From positions 2,480,001-2,544,000 of the forward strand of contig OY763323.1 in NCBI GenBank assembly GCA_963667375.1: 64,000 nt of DNA, given 5' to 3'. Position 1 is the stretch's first letter. Each line of letters starts with the position of its first letter. Under the pieces are notes generated by a model. The model had not been told where the DNA came from, searched no databases, and saw only the letters and a list, made by a program, of their open reading frames with translations. The position numbers and the translations under genes were made by a program. Below, piece by piece: positions 7,033 through 15,758 of the stretch. The DNA is from G963556115 sp963667375. GTDB lineage: Bacteria; Planctomycetota; SZUA-567.

Positions 7033-8361
7033 ATGAATATTGACCGCAACGCCAGGAAGATTATCGATGTTCTGAAAGCCAGAGGCTATGAAGCGTATCT
7101 GGTGGGTGGATGCGTGCGTGATTATCTGCTGGGAGTGGAAGCTGTGGATTGGGATATCGTTACTTCGGCCAGACCGGAGGAGATTGAATCCTTATTCAGT
7201 AAGACCATTGCAGTTGGCAAGGCCTTCGGGGTTATTATTGTTCTTATAGACGGGACTGAATATGAGGTTGCGACATTTCGCAATGACGGTGAGTATATTG
7301 ATGGCCGTAAACCTGCTTCGGTAGAGTTTTCTTCAGCGGTTGAGGACGTCAAGCGCAGGGATTTTACGGTTAATGCTCTGTTGTTCGATCCGGTGACGGC
7401 TGAGATTATTGATTATGTCGGTGGTGAAGAGGATATTCGGGAAGGTATAATACGAACTGTAGGAGAGCCATATCGGCGTTTTCAGGAGGATCATCTGCGG
7501 TTACTGCGGGCGGTGCGTTTTGCACTGAAAACCGGTTTTGTAATTGCGGAAGATACCCTTACGGCTGTATCCGAACTGGCGGGGCTGGTGCGGACTGTGA
7601 GCAAAGAGCGTATTGCCTCCGAGCTGCTGAAGATGCTCACCTGCAAAGGTGCAGGAAAGGCGCTGTCGCTGCTGTATGCAACCAATCTGCTGCAGCATAT
7701 CCTTCCAGAGGCCGTAGAACTCAAAGGCTGCCCGCAGCCGCCGGAATTTCACCCTGAAGGCGATGTCTTTGCCCATACGGAGCTGATGCTGGATATTTTT
7801 TCAAGGAATATTCCAGAGGATAAATTTTCACGTGAGGTTCTGGCCTGGGGATTGCTGCTGCATGATATCGGTAAACCTGCGGTTATCTCGGTTGAAGGCA
7901 GAATCAGGTTTAATCGTCATGATTATCTGAGTGCGGAGATGAGTGATGTTATTCTAGAGCGTCTCAAGCGTCCGAGGAAGGTTATCGAGGCGGTTCATGA
8001 GCTGATCGGCAGGCATATTCATTTTGCTACTCTTGAGCGTATGCGTCTTCCTAAACGCCGGCGGTTTCTTCAGGACCCGTTGTTTCCGTTGCATCTGGAG
8101 CTGCACCGTATTGATTGTCAGGCCAGTCACGGTATACTCGATACCTATTATTTTGGTATCTCGGCGCTTGAAGAGGAACGGAACAGACCCCCTGAAGCGG
8201 CTTCGCTTCTCGGCGGTGATGATCTGATTGCTTTGGGGTATAAACCCGGACCGTTATTCAGTAAAATTTTGACTGCACTCAAAGATGCGCAGCTCGAAGG
8301 TATAGTGACCAGTCGCGAGGAAGCTCAGGACTGGCTTCAGAAGAATTACAGGGATATTTAG
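7033..8361 (+). CDS. CCA-adding enzyme / poly(A) polymerase family nucleotidyltransferase with HD domain
   Basis: Class II nucleotidyltransferases of this family add or repair the 3' CCA of tRNAs. With the start at 7033 (AGGTG four bases upstream) the protein has 442 residues. The LVGGCVRDYLLG motif spans residues 23-34 and the catalytic DWD spans 39-41. The Arg-Arg-Asp-Phe-Thr-Val-Asn motif and the Glu-Asp-His-Leu-Arg-Leu-Leu-Arg-Ala-Val-Arg-Phe motif follow. A C-terminal HD domain (HTELM, then HDIGKP) is typical of bacterial CCA enzymes with phosphohydrolase activity. The earlier ATG at 7012 lies in a terminator stem. Sequence alone does not separate CCA addition from polyadenylation. Confidence 0.92.
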   Translation: MNIDRNARKIIDVLKARGYEAYLVGGCVRDYLLGVEAVDWDIVTSARPEEIESLFSKTIAVGKAFGVIIVLIDGTEYEVATFRNDGEYIDGRKPASVEFSSAVEDVKRRDFTVNALLFDPVTAEIIDYVGGEEDIREGIIRTVGEPYRRFQEDHLRLLRAVRFALKTGFVIAEDTLTAVSELAGLVRTVSKERIASELLKMLTCKGAGKALSLLYATNLLQHILPEAVELKGCPQPPEFHPEGDVFAHTELMLDIFSRNIPEDKFSREVLAWGLLLHDIGKPAVISVEGRIRFNRHDYLSAEMSDVILERLKRPRKVIEAVHELIGRHIHFATLERMRLPKRRRFLQDPLFPLHLELHRIDCQASHGILDTYYFGISALEEERNRPPEAASLLGGDDLIALGYKPGPLFSKILTALKDAQLEGIVTSREEAQDWLQKNYRDI

Positions 8362-8396
8362 GGTAGGTGGTAAAAGAGAAAAAGAAAGTTAGGGTA

Positions 8397-9059
8397 ATGA
8401 GTAAGTTTGATTTTGTGGTTTTTGATCTTGATGGGACTTTGTTGAATACACTGGAGGATCTGGCTGATTCGGTAAATGCTGCTCTGGAGAATAATGGTTA
8501 TCCGGCTCATCTTTACGCTGATTATCGTACTCTGGTGGGAAAGGGTGCGCTCAATCTTATAACCAGGTCCTTGCCTGAAACGGCGCGTACTGATGAGATT
8601 GTCGAAAAGGTGCATGCGGAGTTTTCAGAAATTTATGCTCAGAACTGTTTTGTGAAAACTGATGTGTATCCCGGAATACTTGAGGCGTTGGAACGTATCG
8701 CTGCCACCGGGGTTAAAATGGCGGTACTCTCCAATAAACCTGACCGTTATATGCAGGGTATTCGTGAACGTTATTATTCCAACGTTGATTTCGCCGCATT
8801 TCGCGGTAAGCGCGAGGGAATCCCGGTAAAACCTGATCCTGCCGGTATTGAAGCTCTGGCTAAAGAAGCGGGTGCGTCTCTGGATAATGCTGTGTACATT
8901 GGTGACAGTTCGGTTGATATGCAGACGGCGAAAAATTCCAGTTTGTTCGCTTGCGGGGTGCTTTGGGGATTTCGCAGCCGTGAAGAGCTGGAACAGCATG
9001 GAGCAGACTGTCTGGTAGCATCCCCTGAAGAATTGGCGGAGTTTATTGTGGAGGCATAG
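8397..9059 (+). CDS. gph: HAD hydrolase, phosphoglycolate phosphatase-like
   Basis: This is a HAD-superfamily phosphatase of 220 residues from the ATG at 8397 (an upstream GTG at 8367 is less likely). Motif I is DLDGT with nucleophile Asp10 and acid Asp12, motif II is VLSNKP, the conserved Lys is in KPDPAG, and motif IV is GDSSVDMQTA. A small helical cap follows motif I. This order matches Gph-type phosphatases, which remove 2-phosphoglycolate formed during DNA end repair. PPi or nucleotide phosphatase activity cannot be excluded. It follows the CCA enzyme by 35 bp, probably in one operon. Confidence 0.8.
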   Translation: MSKFDFVVFDLDGTLLNTLEDLADSVNAALENNGYPAHLYADYRTLVGKGALNLITRSLPETARTDEIVEKVHAEFSEIYAQNCFVKTDVYPGILEALERIAATGVKMAVLSNKPDRYMQGIRERYYSNVDFAAFRGKREGIPVKPDPAGIEALAKEAGASLDNAVYIGDSSVDMQTAKNSSLFACGVLWGFRSREELEQHGADCLVASPEELAEFIVEA

Positions 9060-9092
9060 TTTTAATGGTAAGAGCCGGATTATGAGCATTAT

Positions 9093-9124
9093 ACCGGGTA
9101 TCAGCTTAAGTGCTGGTACCCGGT
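9093..9124. terminator. Hairpin terminator between convergent genes
   Basis: ACCGGGTATCAGC (9093-9105) pairs with GCTGGTACCCGGT (9112-9124) with one wobble. It lies between the converging HAD and AraC genes and may serve both; the T tracts are weak. Confidence 0.7.
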
Positions 9125-9130
9125 TTATAT

Positions 9131-9991
9131 TCAGTGGTTTTGAGCATTGGAGTTACGGTATTCGGAAGGGCTGACTCCCATATGGGTTTTAAAGAGTCGT
9201 GAAAAGTAGTACTGACTGCTGTAACCGAGCAGATATGATATTTCTTTCACAGACTTCCCGGTTTGAGCAAGGTACTCAGCTGCGAGTTGCATTCTCAGCT
9301 TTATAAAGAAGGTGATGGGGGATTCTCCGGTTTTTTCTTTGAATATTGAGCAGAAATATGATGCTGAATAGCCGGAATGTTCTGCCAGTACCTCAAGACT
9401 GAGGTCACGGTTAAGGTTTTTTTCCATGAACTCAATACTGTTATTAATTATATCACTGTTGTCGGTCTTTTTAAGTAAACGGTCTCTAAAAATGAATTCA
9501 CCCAGAAGATGCCAGAGAAGCATGCAGGAGTATTCTGTATCGCTGTTATCAGTGTTATTGTTGAGTATGGATATCAGTTCATTAAAGAGATTGTAAATTA
9601 TATGATGTGACGCTGAAAGCGGTATGGGGTCATTTGAAGAAATTTTCATGGCAGTGAGTATATTAGTACTTTGTCTGCCGGAAAATGCGAGGATATAAAT
9701 TGTGAGCTCTTCCGGAGTTTCGATAATAGCCGGTGTCTTTGGGGAAAGCAGGGTGAAAAAATCTGCGGGAAAAATAGCGTTGGTTTCAGCAATATGCAAT
9801 TGACCGGTTCCAGTGTTATTGTAAATAAGTGCATAGCAGTCCTGATAATATATTTTTTCGGTTTCGCCTCGGGGGAGTCGGATTATTTTTAATTCAACAG
9901 GGTAGAGCTGGGCGAATAATTCATTACCCTCAATTGCGGTGATATGGGGGAGAGACAGCGTAAGTTTGAGGGTGTTTGCGTTATTAGTCAT
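9131..9991 (-). CDS. AraC-family transcriptional regulator
   Basis: The 286-residue protein has an N-terminal cupin-like sensory half (about 1-170) and a C-terminal double helix-turn-helix. The first HTH covers Leu-Ser-Leu-Glu-Val-Leu-Ala-Glu-His-Ser-Gly-Tyr-Ser-Ala-Ser-Tyr-Phe; the second covers Val-Lys-Glu-Ile-Ser-Tyr-Leu-Leu-Gly-Tyr-Ser-Ser-Gln-Tyr-Tyr-Phe and ends in the family signature Phe-Lys-Thr-His-Met-Gly-Val-Ser-Pro-Ser-Glu-Tyr-Arg. Such proteins usually activate sugar or stress genes. It is divergent from the UroD-like gene, with an inverted repeat between them, so it probably controls that gene; the effector is unknown. Confidence 0.92.
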   Translation of the reverse strand: MTNNANTLKLTLSLPHITAIEGNELFAQLYPVELKIIRLPRGETEKIYYQDCYALIYNNTGTGQLHIAETNAIFPADFFTLLSPKTPAIIETPEELTIYILAFSGRQSTNILTAMKISSNDPIPLSASHHIIYNLFNELISILNNNTDNSDTEYSCMLLWHLLGEFIFRDRLLKKTDNSDIINNSIEFMEKNLNRDLSLEVLAEHSGYSASYFCSIFKEKTGESPITFFIKLRMQLAAEYLAQTGKSVKEISYLLGYSSQYYFSRLFKTHMGVSPSEYRNSNAQNH

Positions 9992-10035
9992 AGGTGTTTT
10001 CGTTCTCTGGTTCTAAAAAGTATATAGTAATATTA

Positions 10036-10059
10036 TGCATTATTATCGAAATATATGCA
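10036..10059. promoter_or_regulatory. Candidate operator between araC-like and uroD-like genes
   Basis: TGCAT (10036-10040) and ATGCA (10055-10059) form an inverted repeat around a 14-bp AT-rich centre, in the divergent region of two genes. Confidence 0.4.
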
Positions 10060-10148
10060 ATTGTTTTAGACGGGATAATGGGTTAGACTGAAAGCAGGTG
10101 TATATGTTGCCTATTCTTCAAGTTTACTAGAGTATAAGGAGGCATATT

Positions 10149-11240
10149 ATGAGCTTTGGTATAGAACGAATGCAGGACTATGATAGTGCATTGAAACGTG
10201 TAGAAGCATGGTATCATGGAGAAATTATTGATAGACCGCCTATAAGCTTTGCAAAGCATCATCTGTTGTATGATCAGAACGTAACTCTCGACAGTGGTAA
10301 ATGGGAGACTCTCAAAGACAGATGGTTTGATGCGGAATATCAGGTCGATACCGCAATAAGCAAGTTGGAGAAGATGAGCTGTAAGGGTGAGACGTTTCCG
10401 GTGCTCTGGCCGAATCTGGGCAGTGAGGTTTACGGGGCATTCTTTGGTATGGAACTTGAATTCAGTGAGGTCTCATCCTGGGCCAAGCCGGTGTTAAGAA
10501 ACGCTGAGGATATTTTTGCAGCTGAAAAGCTGGTCTTCTCACCTGAGAATCCTTATTATCTGAGCATTCAGGAACAGACAAAGATCGCTCTGGAAAAGTG
10601 TAAAGACAGGTATATCGTGGGGCTTACCAGCTGGGCTACAGGCATTGATACTGTCGCTGGCTGGATTGAGCCGGAAGATCTTATGAAGGATCTGCTCAAT
10701 TATCCGGAGGCTGTTCATAACCTGCTTCTTAGGTCACAGCAGAATTTCCGGGATATATATGACAGCTTTTATAATCTGGTTACCCTGGAATATGGCCATC
10801 CTTCCGCAAGCTGGCTTGGAATTCCGACTATGGCTGGAAAATCACATATAATACAGGCTGATTTCTCCAATCTTATTTCAAATGAGCTTTTTGATGAATT
10901 CTGTAAACCGTCGCTAGAGTTTGAATCACGAATGATGGACAGGGTTATATTTCATATGGATGGTAAAGGAGTTGCCAATCATATCGAATCTATTCTTGCT
11001 ATCGATAACCTTGATGCTATTCAGTGGGAGCAGGGACTGGGGCGTGATGCACCGATAATGCAGTGGCTAGGGTTGATCAAACTGATACAGTCTCAGGGTA
11101 AGTCTGTGATCGTGTACCTTACGCTTGATGAACTGGAGCCATTTATGTCGGCAGTAGCACCTGAAGGGGTATATTTGTGTCTATCTGCTGCCGAGAGTAT
11201 GCAGGATGATATTTTGGAGCGTCTACTGCATTGGAAATAG
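10149..11240 (+). CDS. Uroporphyrinogen decarboxylase-like (URO-D fold) protein
   Basis: The 363-residue protein has the look of the URO-D/MtaA/CmuA superfamily: an N-terminal Arg-Pro-Pro-Ile-Ser segment, and C-terminal strands His-Met-Asp-Gly-Lys-Gly-Val then Ala-Ile-Gln-Trp-Glu-Gln-Gly-Leu-Gly that line the barrel. It lacks the N-terminal Arg-rich substrate motif of true HemE, and no other haem gene is near. Relatives act as corrinoid-dependent methyltransferases or are of unknown role. AAGGAGG eight bases upstream fixes the start. Regulation by the divergent AraC protein is likely from position. Confidence 0.7.
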   Translation: MSFGIERMQDYDSALKRVEAWYHGEIIDRPPISFAKHHLLYDQNVTLDSGKWETLKDRWFDAEYQVDTAISKLEKMSCKGETFPVLWPNLGSEVYGAFFGMELEFSEVSSWAKPVLRNAEDIFAAEKLVFSPENPYYLSIQEQTKIALEKCKDRYIVGLTSWATGIDTVAGWIEPEDLMKDLLNYPEAVHNLLLRSQQNFRDIYDSFYNLVTLEYGHPSASWLGIPTMAGKSHIIQADFSNLISNELFDEFCKPSLEFESRMMDRVIFHMDGKGVANHIESILAIDNLDAIQWEQGLGRDAPIMQWLGLIKLIQSQGKSVIVYLTLDELEPFMSAVAPEGVYLCLSAAESMQDDILERLLHWK

Positions 11241-11380
11241 TTTATGGCGAAGGGGAAAAATGTATTTTTTGTAATAATTGGTATGGTTGTTATGTGATAT
11301 TCGGTTGTAGTAATAGCTTTTTTTCTATTTATTTGTAGCTGTTGTTCATTGTTGTAATATCTTATGAAATAGTATGTTAG

Positions 11381-11417
11381 CGGGATTATGGTATGCGGCC
11401 ATGATCCCGTATTTTTA
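11381..11417 (+). terminator. Intrinsic terminator downstream of the UroD-like gene
   Basis: CGGGATTATGG (11381-11391) pairs with CCATGATCCCG (11399-11409) with one wobble and is followed by a T-rich tract. It is about 140 bp after the stop. Confidence 0.75.
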
Positions 11418-11420
11418 TTG

Positions 11421-11501
11421 TATCGATAAAAAAATATCTTTTTTGCTTGAAATATTACCAGATTGATATATACTTCAATTATCGATACTTTGATATCGAT
11501 A
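11421..11501. promoter_or_regulatory. Three copies of the octamer TATCGATA around the adhE promoter
   Basis: TATCGATA occurs at 11421-11428, 11480-11487 and 11494-11501. The last two, 6 bp apart, form a 22-bp palindrome over the predicted transcription start; the first lies about 60 bp upstream of it. This is a typical layout for a repressor with looping or cooperative sites. Rex, encoded just after adhE, is the natural candidate, though the sequence differs from the common TTGTGAA-type Rex site. Confidence 0.5.
11447..11474 (+). promoter_or_regulatory. adhE: sigma70-type promoter of adhE
   Basis: TTGAAA (11447-11452), 16 bp, TATACT (11469-11474). Transcription would begin near 11481, inside the second TATCGATA site, leaving a leader of about 135 nt. 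The leader also holds the inverted repeat AATACT (11558-11563) / AGTATT (11570-11575). Confidence 0.6.
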
Positions 11502-11617
11502 TTAGATGTTAAAAATAAATTAAAGTTACTTGAAACACTATTAAAAATAAATTTTTGAATACTTCGATTAGTATTTTGCTGTTTTAAAAAGCGTATATTT
11601 TAAAGGAGATGGATATT

Positions 11618-14239
11618 ATGGCTGTAAAGAAGACGACAAAGGAAGCGGAAACGCTGACCGATGAAGAGGCAAAATTGGAAGAGGTGATTGCCAAGGCTAA
11701 AGCGGCGCAGAAGATTTATGCCAACTTTACCCAGGAACAGGTTGACAAAATCTTTAAGGAAGCGGCCATGGCAGCTGCCGGTGCCCGTATCAAACTGGCT
11801 CTCTTTGCTCATGAAGAGACCGGAATGGGAGTTGCGGAAGATAAGGTGATCAAGAACCATTTCGCATCTGAGTTTATTTATAACAAATTTAAAGATAAGA
11901 AGACCTGCGGTATTTTGGAAGACGACACACGTTATGGCGTAAAAAAGATCGCTGAGCCAATCGGTATTATCGGCGGTGTCGTACCTACCACCAACCCGAC
12001 TTCTACCGCGATATTCAAGTCTCTTATTGCTCTAAAAACCAGAAACGCTATTGTTTTCTCTCCACACCCACGTGCAAAGAAATCCACCTGTATGGCTGCA
12101 AAAATTGTCCATGACGCAGCAGTAGCGGCAGGTGCACCAGAAGGTATTATCGGTTATATAGAGGAGCCAACAGTTGCTCTCTCTCAGCAGCTCATGAATC
12201 ATCCTGAAGTAGACATCATTCTTGCTACTGGCGGTCCAGGCATGGTGAAGGCTGCATATTCTTGTGGAAAACCGGCACTGGGTGTTGGAGCAGGAAATAC
12301 CCCGGCTGTAATTGATGAGACTGCAGACATCAAGATGGCGGTTAACTCTGTGCTTGTAAGTAAGACCTTTGATAATGGTATGATCTGTGCTTCTGAGCAG
12401 TCTCTGATTGTGGTAAAGGATGTTTATGACGAGGTCAAGAAGGAGCTGACCGTTCGTGGCGCGTACATCCTGAGCAAAGCTGAAGCTGCAAAAGTTGCCG
12501 GTATTCTGCTCAAAGACGGTAAACTAAATGCTGCTATTGTTGGACAGCCTGCTTATAAGATCGCTGAGCTTGGCGGGGTCAAGGTGCCGGTTGAGGCTAA
12601 GGTTCTTGTTGGTGAGGTAAGTGAGGTAGGTAAGAACGAACCTTTCAGTTTTGAAAAGCTCTCCCCAGTACTTGGTCTGTATAAGGCGGATAATTTTGAG
12701 GCTGCAGAAAAGACAGCGAAGTCTCTGCTGGAGTTTGGCGGTATCGGTCACACCGCGGTTCTTTACACAGATCTTGATAACAAGGATAGAATCGAAGGTT
12801 ATGGCGAGTTGATGAATGCCGGTCGTATTCTGATCAATCAGCCTGCTTCACAGGGTGCTATTGGTGATATTTATAATTTCCGTCTTGAACCATCTCTGAC
12901 TCTGGGTTGTGGTAGCTGGGGCGGCAATAGTGTAAGTGAAAACGTAGGAGTAAAACATCTCATGAATGTCAAGACAGTTGCAGAAAGAAGAGAGAATATG
13001 CTTTGGTTCCGTGTTCCTGAAAAGATTTACTTCAAGCGTGGCTGTCTGCCTGTTGCTTTGGGTGATCTGAAGGGTAAAAAGCGTGCATTTATCGTTACCG
13101 ATAAGGCTCTTTATGATCTGGGTATTCCTGAGACTATTCAGCTGCACTTGAATGGACTCGGCCTTGATTCAACCGTATTTTATGAGGTTAAACCGGATCC
13201 GGATCTTACAACCATCAACAAGGGTGTTGAAGAGATGAAGATCTATCAGCCTGATGTTATTATTGCTGTCGGTGGTGGTTCTCCAATGGATGCGGCGAAG
13301 ATGATGTGGGTTCTCTATGAACATCCTGAGGTTGAGTTCGGCGATATGGCTATGCGTTTCATGGATATCAGAAAACGTGTTTACACCTTCCCTGAGATGG
13401 GTAAGAAAGCCCTGATGGTTGCTATCTCTACAACCAGTGGTACAGGTAGTGAGGTGACTCCTTTTGCGGTGGTTACTGATGATGCAACCGGTAAGAAGTA
13501 TCCGCTGGCTGACTATGCGCTGACTCCAAATATCGCGATCTGTGATACCGATCTGGTGAAGACTATGCCTAAGTCACTGACCGGTTTCTCTGGTATTGAT
13601 GCTCTTACTCATGGTCTGGAAGCAATAGCCGGGGTTATGGCGAGTGATTATACCAATGCTCTGGCACTTGAATCTATCAGAATTCTCTTCAAGTATCTTC
13701 CGCGTGCTTACAATAACGGGGCAAAAGATCTTCTCGCCCGTGAAAAGGTTCATAATGCTGCGACCATGGCTGGTATGGCCTTTGCAAATGCGTTCCTTGG
13801 TGTCTGCCACTCTATGGCGCACAAGCTTGGTGCCAGATTCCATCTGCCACATGGTATGGCCAATGCGCTGCTTATCAATGCGGTTATTGAGTTCAACTCT
13901 GCTGATGCTCCAACCAAGCAGGCGGTATTCTCTCAGTATGAATATCCAAACTGTAAAGAACGTTATGCGCGTGTTGCCAGATATCTGGAACTTCCAGGTA
14001 AAACCGATGAGCAGCTGGTCAAGAGTCTGATCGATGCGATTGAAGAGCTGAAGAAGAAGGTTGGTATCCCTGCTTCTATTCGTGATGCCGGGGTTGAAGA
14101 GGCAGAGTTCATGTCTGCTCTGGACGATCTTGCGGTACAGGCCTTTGATGACCAGTGTACAGGTGGTAACCCACGTTATCCACTTATCAAGGAGCTTAAG
14201 CAGCTGTATCTTAAGTCTTACGATCCGAAACTTGCGTAA
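11618..14239 (+). CDS. adhE: Bifunctional acetaldehyde-CoA / alcohol dehydrogenase
   Basis: AdhE reduces acetyl-CoA to acetaldehyde and then ethanol, reoxidising two NADH in fermentation; homologues form spirosomes. The protein has 873 residues from the ATG at 11618 (AAAGGAG ten bases upstream; an ATG at 11609 is too close). The N-terminal aldehyde dehydrogenase half has the catalytic Cys in Asn-Gly-Met-Ile-Cys-Ala-Ser-Glu-Gln. The C-terminal iron-dependent alcohol dehydrogenase half shows GGGSPMDAAK, TTSGTGSEVTPFAVV and the metal-binding His cluster in CHSMAHKLGARFHLPHG. The length and domain order are complete. The rex gene follows, separated by a terminator. Confidence 0.97.
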   Translation: MAVKKTTKEAETLTDEEAKLEEVIAKAKAAQKIYANFTQEQVDKIFKEAAMAAAGARIKLALFAHEETGMGVAEDKVIKNHFASEFIYNKFKDKKTCGILEDDTRYGVKKIAEPIGIIGGVVPTTNPTSTAIFKSLIALKTRNAIVFSPHPRAKKSTCMAAKIVHDAAVAAGAPEGIIGYIEEPTVALSQQLMNHPEVDIILATGGPGMVKAAYSCGKPALGVGAGNTPAVIDETADIKMAVNSVLVSKTFDNGMICASEQSLIVVKDVYDEVKKELTVRGAYILSKAEAAKVAGILLKDGKLNAAIVGQPAYKIAELGGVKVPVEAKVLVGEVSEVGKNEPFSFEKLSPVLGLYKADNFEAAEKTAKSLLEFGGIGHTAVLYTDLDNKDRIEGYGELMNAGRILINQPASQGAIGDIYNFRLEPSLTLGCGSWGGNSVSENVGVKHLMNVKTVAERRENMLWFRVPEKIYFKRGCLPVALGDLKGKKRAFIVTDKALYDLGIPETIQLHLNGLGLDSTVFYEVKPDPDLTTINKGVEEMKIYQPDVIIAVGGGSPMDAAKMMWVLYEHPEVEFGDMAMRFMDIRKRVYTFPEMGKKALMVAISTTSGTGSEVTPFAVVTDDATGKKYPLADYALTPNIAICDTDLVKTMPKSLTGFSGIDALTHGLEAIAGVMASDYTNALALESIRILFKYLPRAYNNGAKDLLAREKVHNAATMAGMAFANAFLGVCHSMAHKLGARFHLPHGMANALLINAVIEFNSADAPTKQAVFSQYEYPNCKERYARVARYLELPGKTDEQLVKSLIDAIEELKKKVGIPASIRDAGVEEAEFMSALDDLAVQAFDDQCTGGNPRYPLIKELKQLYLKSYDPKLA

Positions 14240-14288
14240 TAATCCTTGTATATTTGGATAAAATTTGTATAGTTAAGTAAATAATAGA

Positions 14289-14360
14289 ATTAGTCTTCTG
14301 TGTTGTTGCCTCTTTTCCTCCCTTTTTTTAAGGCTTCTACGCGGGAGACTAATTTTTTTC
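14289..14360 (+). terminator. Intrinsic terminator between adhE and rex
   Basis: ATTAGTCTTCTGTG (14289-14302) pairs with CGCGGGAGACTAAT (14340-14353) with a few wobbles. The 37-nt loop holds its own GCCT/AGGC pairing, and seven T follow. Confidence 0.75.
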
Positions 14361-14443
14361 AGTTTGGTATATGTCGTTTGGGATAGTATAGTGTGTGAAA
14401 TACTCTTTATAGCTGACCTTTTATAGAGAGGGGAGTTCTGTCG

Positions 14444-15130
14444 ATGGCGAAGAAAAAAGTGCAGAATAATGCTTTCGATATTAATCATAAGGGTAATGTA
14501 ACCAAGGTGCCGACGATACGTCGGTTGCCGATGTATTTGCGTATATTGCGCAGATGTCTTAATGAAGGGGTTGAGTCTATATCTTCGAAGAAACTGGCTG
14601 AAGAGATGGGGCTGGAGCCTATCGGGGTGCGCAAGGACCTTTCATTTACCGGTTATGTCGGTAAGCCGCGTTATGGGTATAATGTTTCCGAGTTGTATGA
14701 AGCTATTAATTCGATAGTAGCCTGGGATTCAAAGTCTGAGGCTGCGCTCGTGGGAGTAGGGCATCTTGGCAGTGCGCTGTCTGGGTATTCCGGCCTGAAA
14801 AAGTATGGTCTGAAAATTCCGGTTGCTTTTGATATTGATCCCGCTATTGTTGGTACCGAGATCAATGAGATCCCGATATTATCTCTGGCTGATCTTCCTA
14901 AGATTGTCAGGCGGACCAAACTTCAGATGGGAATTCTGTGCGTGCCTTCAGATGCGGCGCAGGCAGTGGCGGATATGATGGTGGAGGCTGGTATCAGGGG
15001 AATCTGGAATTTTACCCCCGTAAAACTGAAAGTACCTGCCGATGTGGTTGTACAGCAGGAAGACCTTGCCAGCGGTCTGGCGGTACTCTCTGTGAAAATG
15101 AGCCATGTTATCAGCCCTGAAGATGAATGA
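14444..15130 (+). CDS. rex: Redox-sensing transcriptional repressor Rex
   Basis: Rex binds operators when NADH is low and leaves them when NADH rises, de-repressing fermentation genes. The 228-residue protein has the winged-helix domain (about 25-85, with Ser-Ser-Lys-Lys-Leu-Ala-Glu-Glu-Met-Gly and Val-Arg-Lys-Asp-Leu-Ser) and a Rossmann domain with GVGHLG at 104-109. The usual Asn of GVGNLG is His. Its position directly after adhE, a known Rex target in other bacteria, supports local control. GAGAGGGGAG upstream supports the start. Confidence 0.93.
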   Translation: MAKKKVQNNAFDINHKGNVTKVPTIRRLPMYLRILRRCLNEGVESISSKKLAEEMGLEPIGVRKDLSFTGYVGKPRYGYNVSELYEAINSIVAWDSKSEAALVGVGHLGSALSGYSGLKKYGLKIPVAFDIDPAIVGTEINEIPILSLADLPKIVRRTKLQMGILCVPSDAAQAVADMMVEAGIRGIWNFTPVKLKVPADVVVQQEDLASGLAVLSVKMSHVISPEDE

Positions 15131-15188
15131 TTCGGTTCAGGGAATTTATTTTTTGTAAAGCCAAATTAATACTTAACGCAGTGCCTGA

Positions 15189-15674
15189 TTATTTATTAAG
15201 GTACTGTTTTGATAGTTTGATGCCGCTACTGGTTTTGAAGAGTTTCTCTCTGGCATTTACAAAGGCTTTAAGGGTAATGTTTTCCTCTTCAACATTGACA
15301 ATAAAATCTGCTTCAATCAGAATCTGGTAATCAATTCCATCGATATTGGTATAAGTGTGGTGATTGGCTATCAGATACAGCACTCTGTCGATAAATTCCT
15401 TATCATCGGTAACCTTTTCCAAAATCGGTTTGGCTATAATCGGTCCGTGTTTTTCCTGCTGCTTTCCGGAGGATGAGGAGAAATTTTCGAGTGAGTAGCG
15501 TATTGCTATATCGTGAAGAATCGCTGCTGCTTCTATGATGCTTGTTGTTCTGGGATCAAGATTTTCCATATAGGCCAGGAGCTTGCTGAGGCAGTATACT
15601 TTAAAAGCGTGATTTATACGCCGGGGATCGTGGGCATTGATCTCAGTCAGCGTCATCAGAAGAACATTATTCAT
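15189..15674 (-). CDS. HD-domain phosphohydrolase-like protein
   Basis: The 161-residue protein is an HD-superfamily metal-dependent phosphohydrolase. An early His (Ile-Asn-His-Ala), the HD pair in Ala-Ala-Ile-Leu-His-Asp-Ile-Ala, and His-His in Ile-Ala-Asn-His-His-Thr-Tyr give the usual metal-site pattern. The frame is open to 15716, but AAAGGAC precedes the ATG at 15674. The substrate is unknown; small HD proteins of this type act on nucleotides or phosphate esters. It is the last gene of the rnpA-yidD-yidC-mnmE run, 85 bp after mnmE. Confidence 0.75.
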   Translation of the reverse strand: MNNVLLMTLTEINAHDPRRINHAFKVYCLSKLLAYMENLDPRTTSIIEAAAILHDIAIRYSLENFSSSSGKQQEKHGPIIAKPILEKVTDDKEFIDRVLYLIANHHTYTNIDGIDYQILIEADFIVNVEEENITLKAFVNAREKLFKTSSGIKLSKQYLNK

Positions 15675-15758
15675 TTTGAGTCCTTTTTTTAGGTGCTTTA
15701 TTATAAGCTTAGTCACTAATTAATTTTTTTGCAAATGGTAATTACGCAGTATGGTGAT

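Noticed and set aside
15131..15188. Terminator between rex and the HD-domain gene
   Set aside because: No convincing hairpin with a T run was found.
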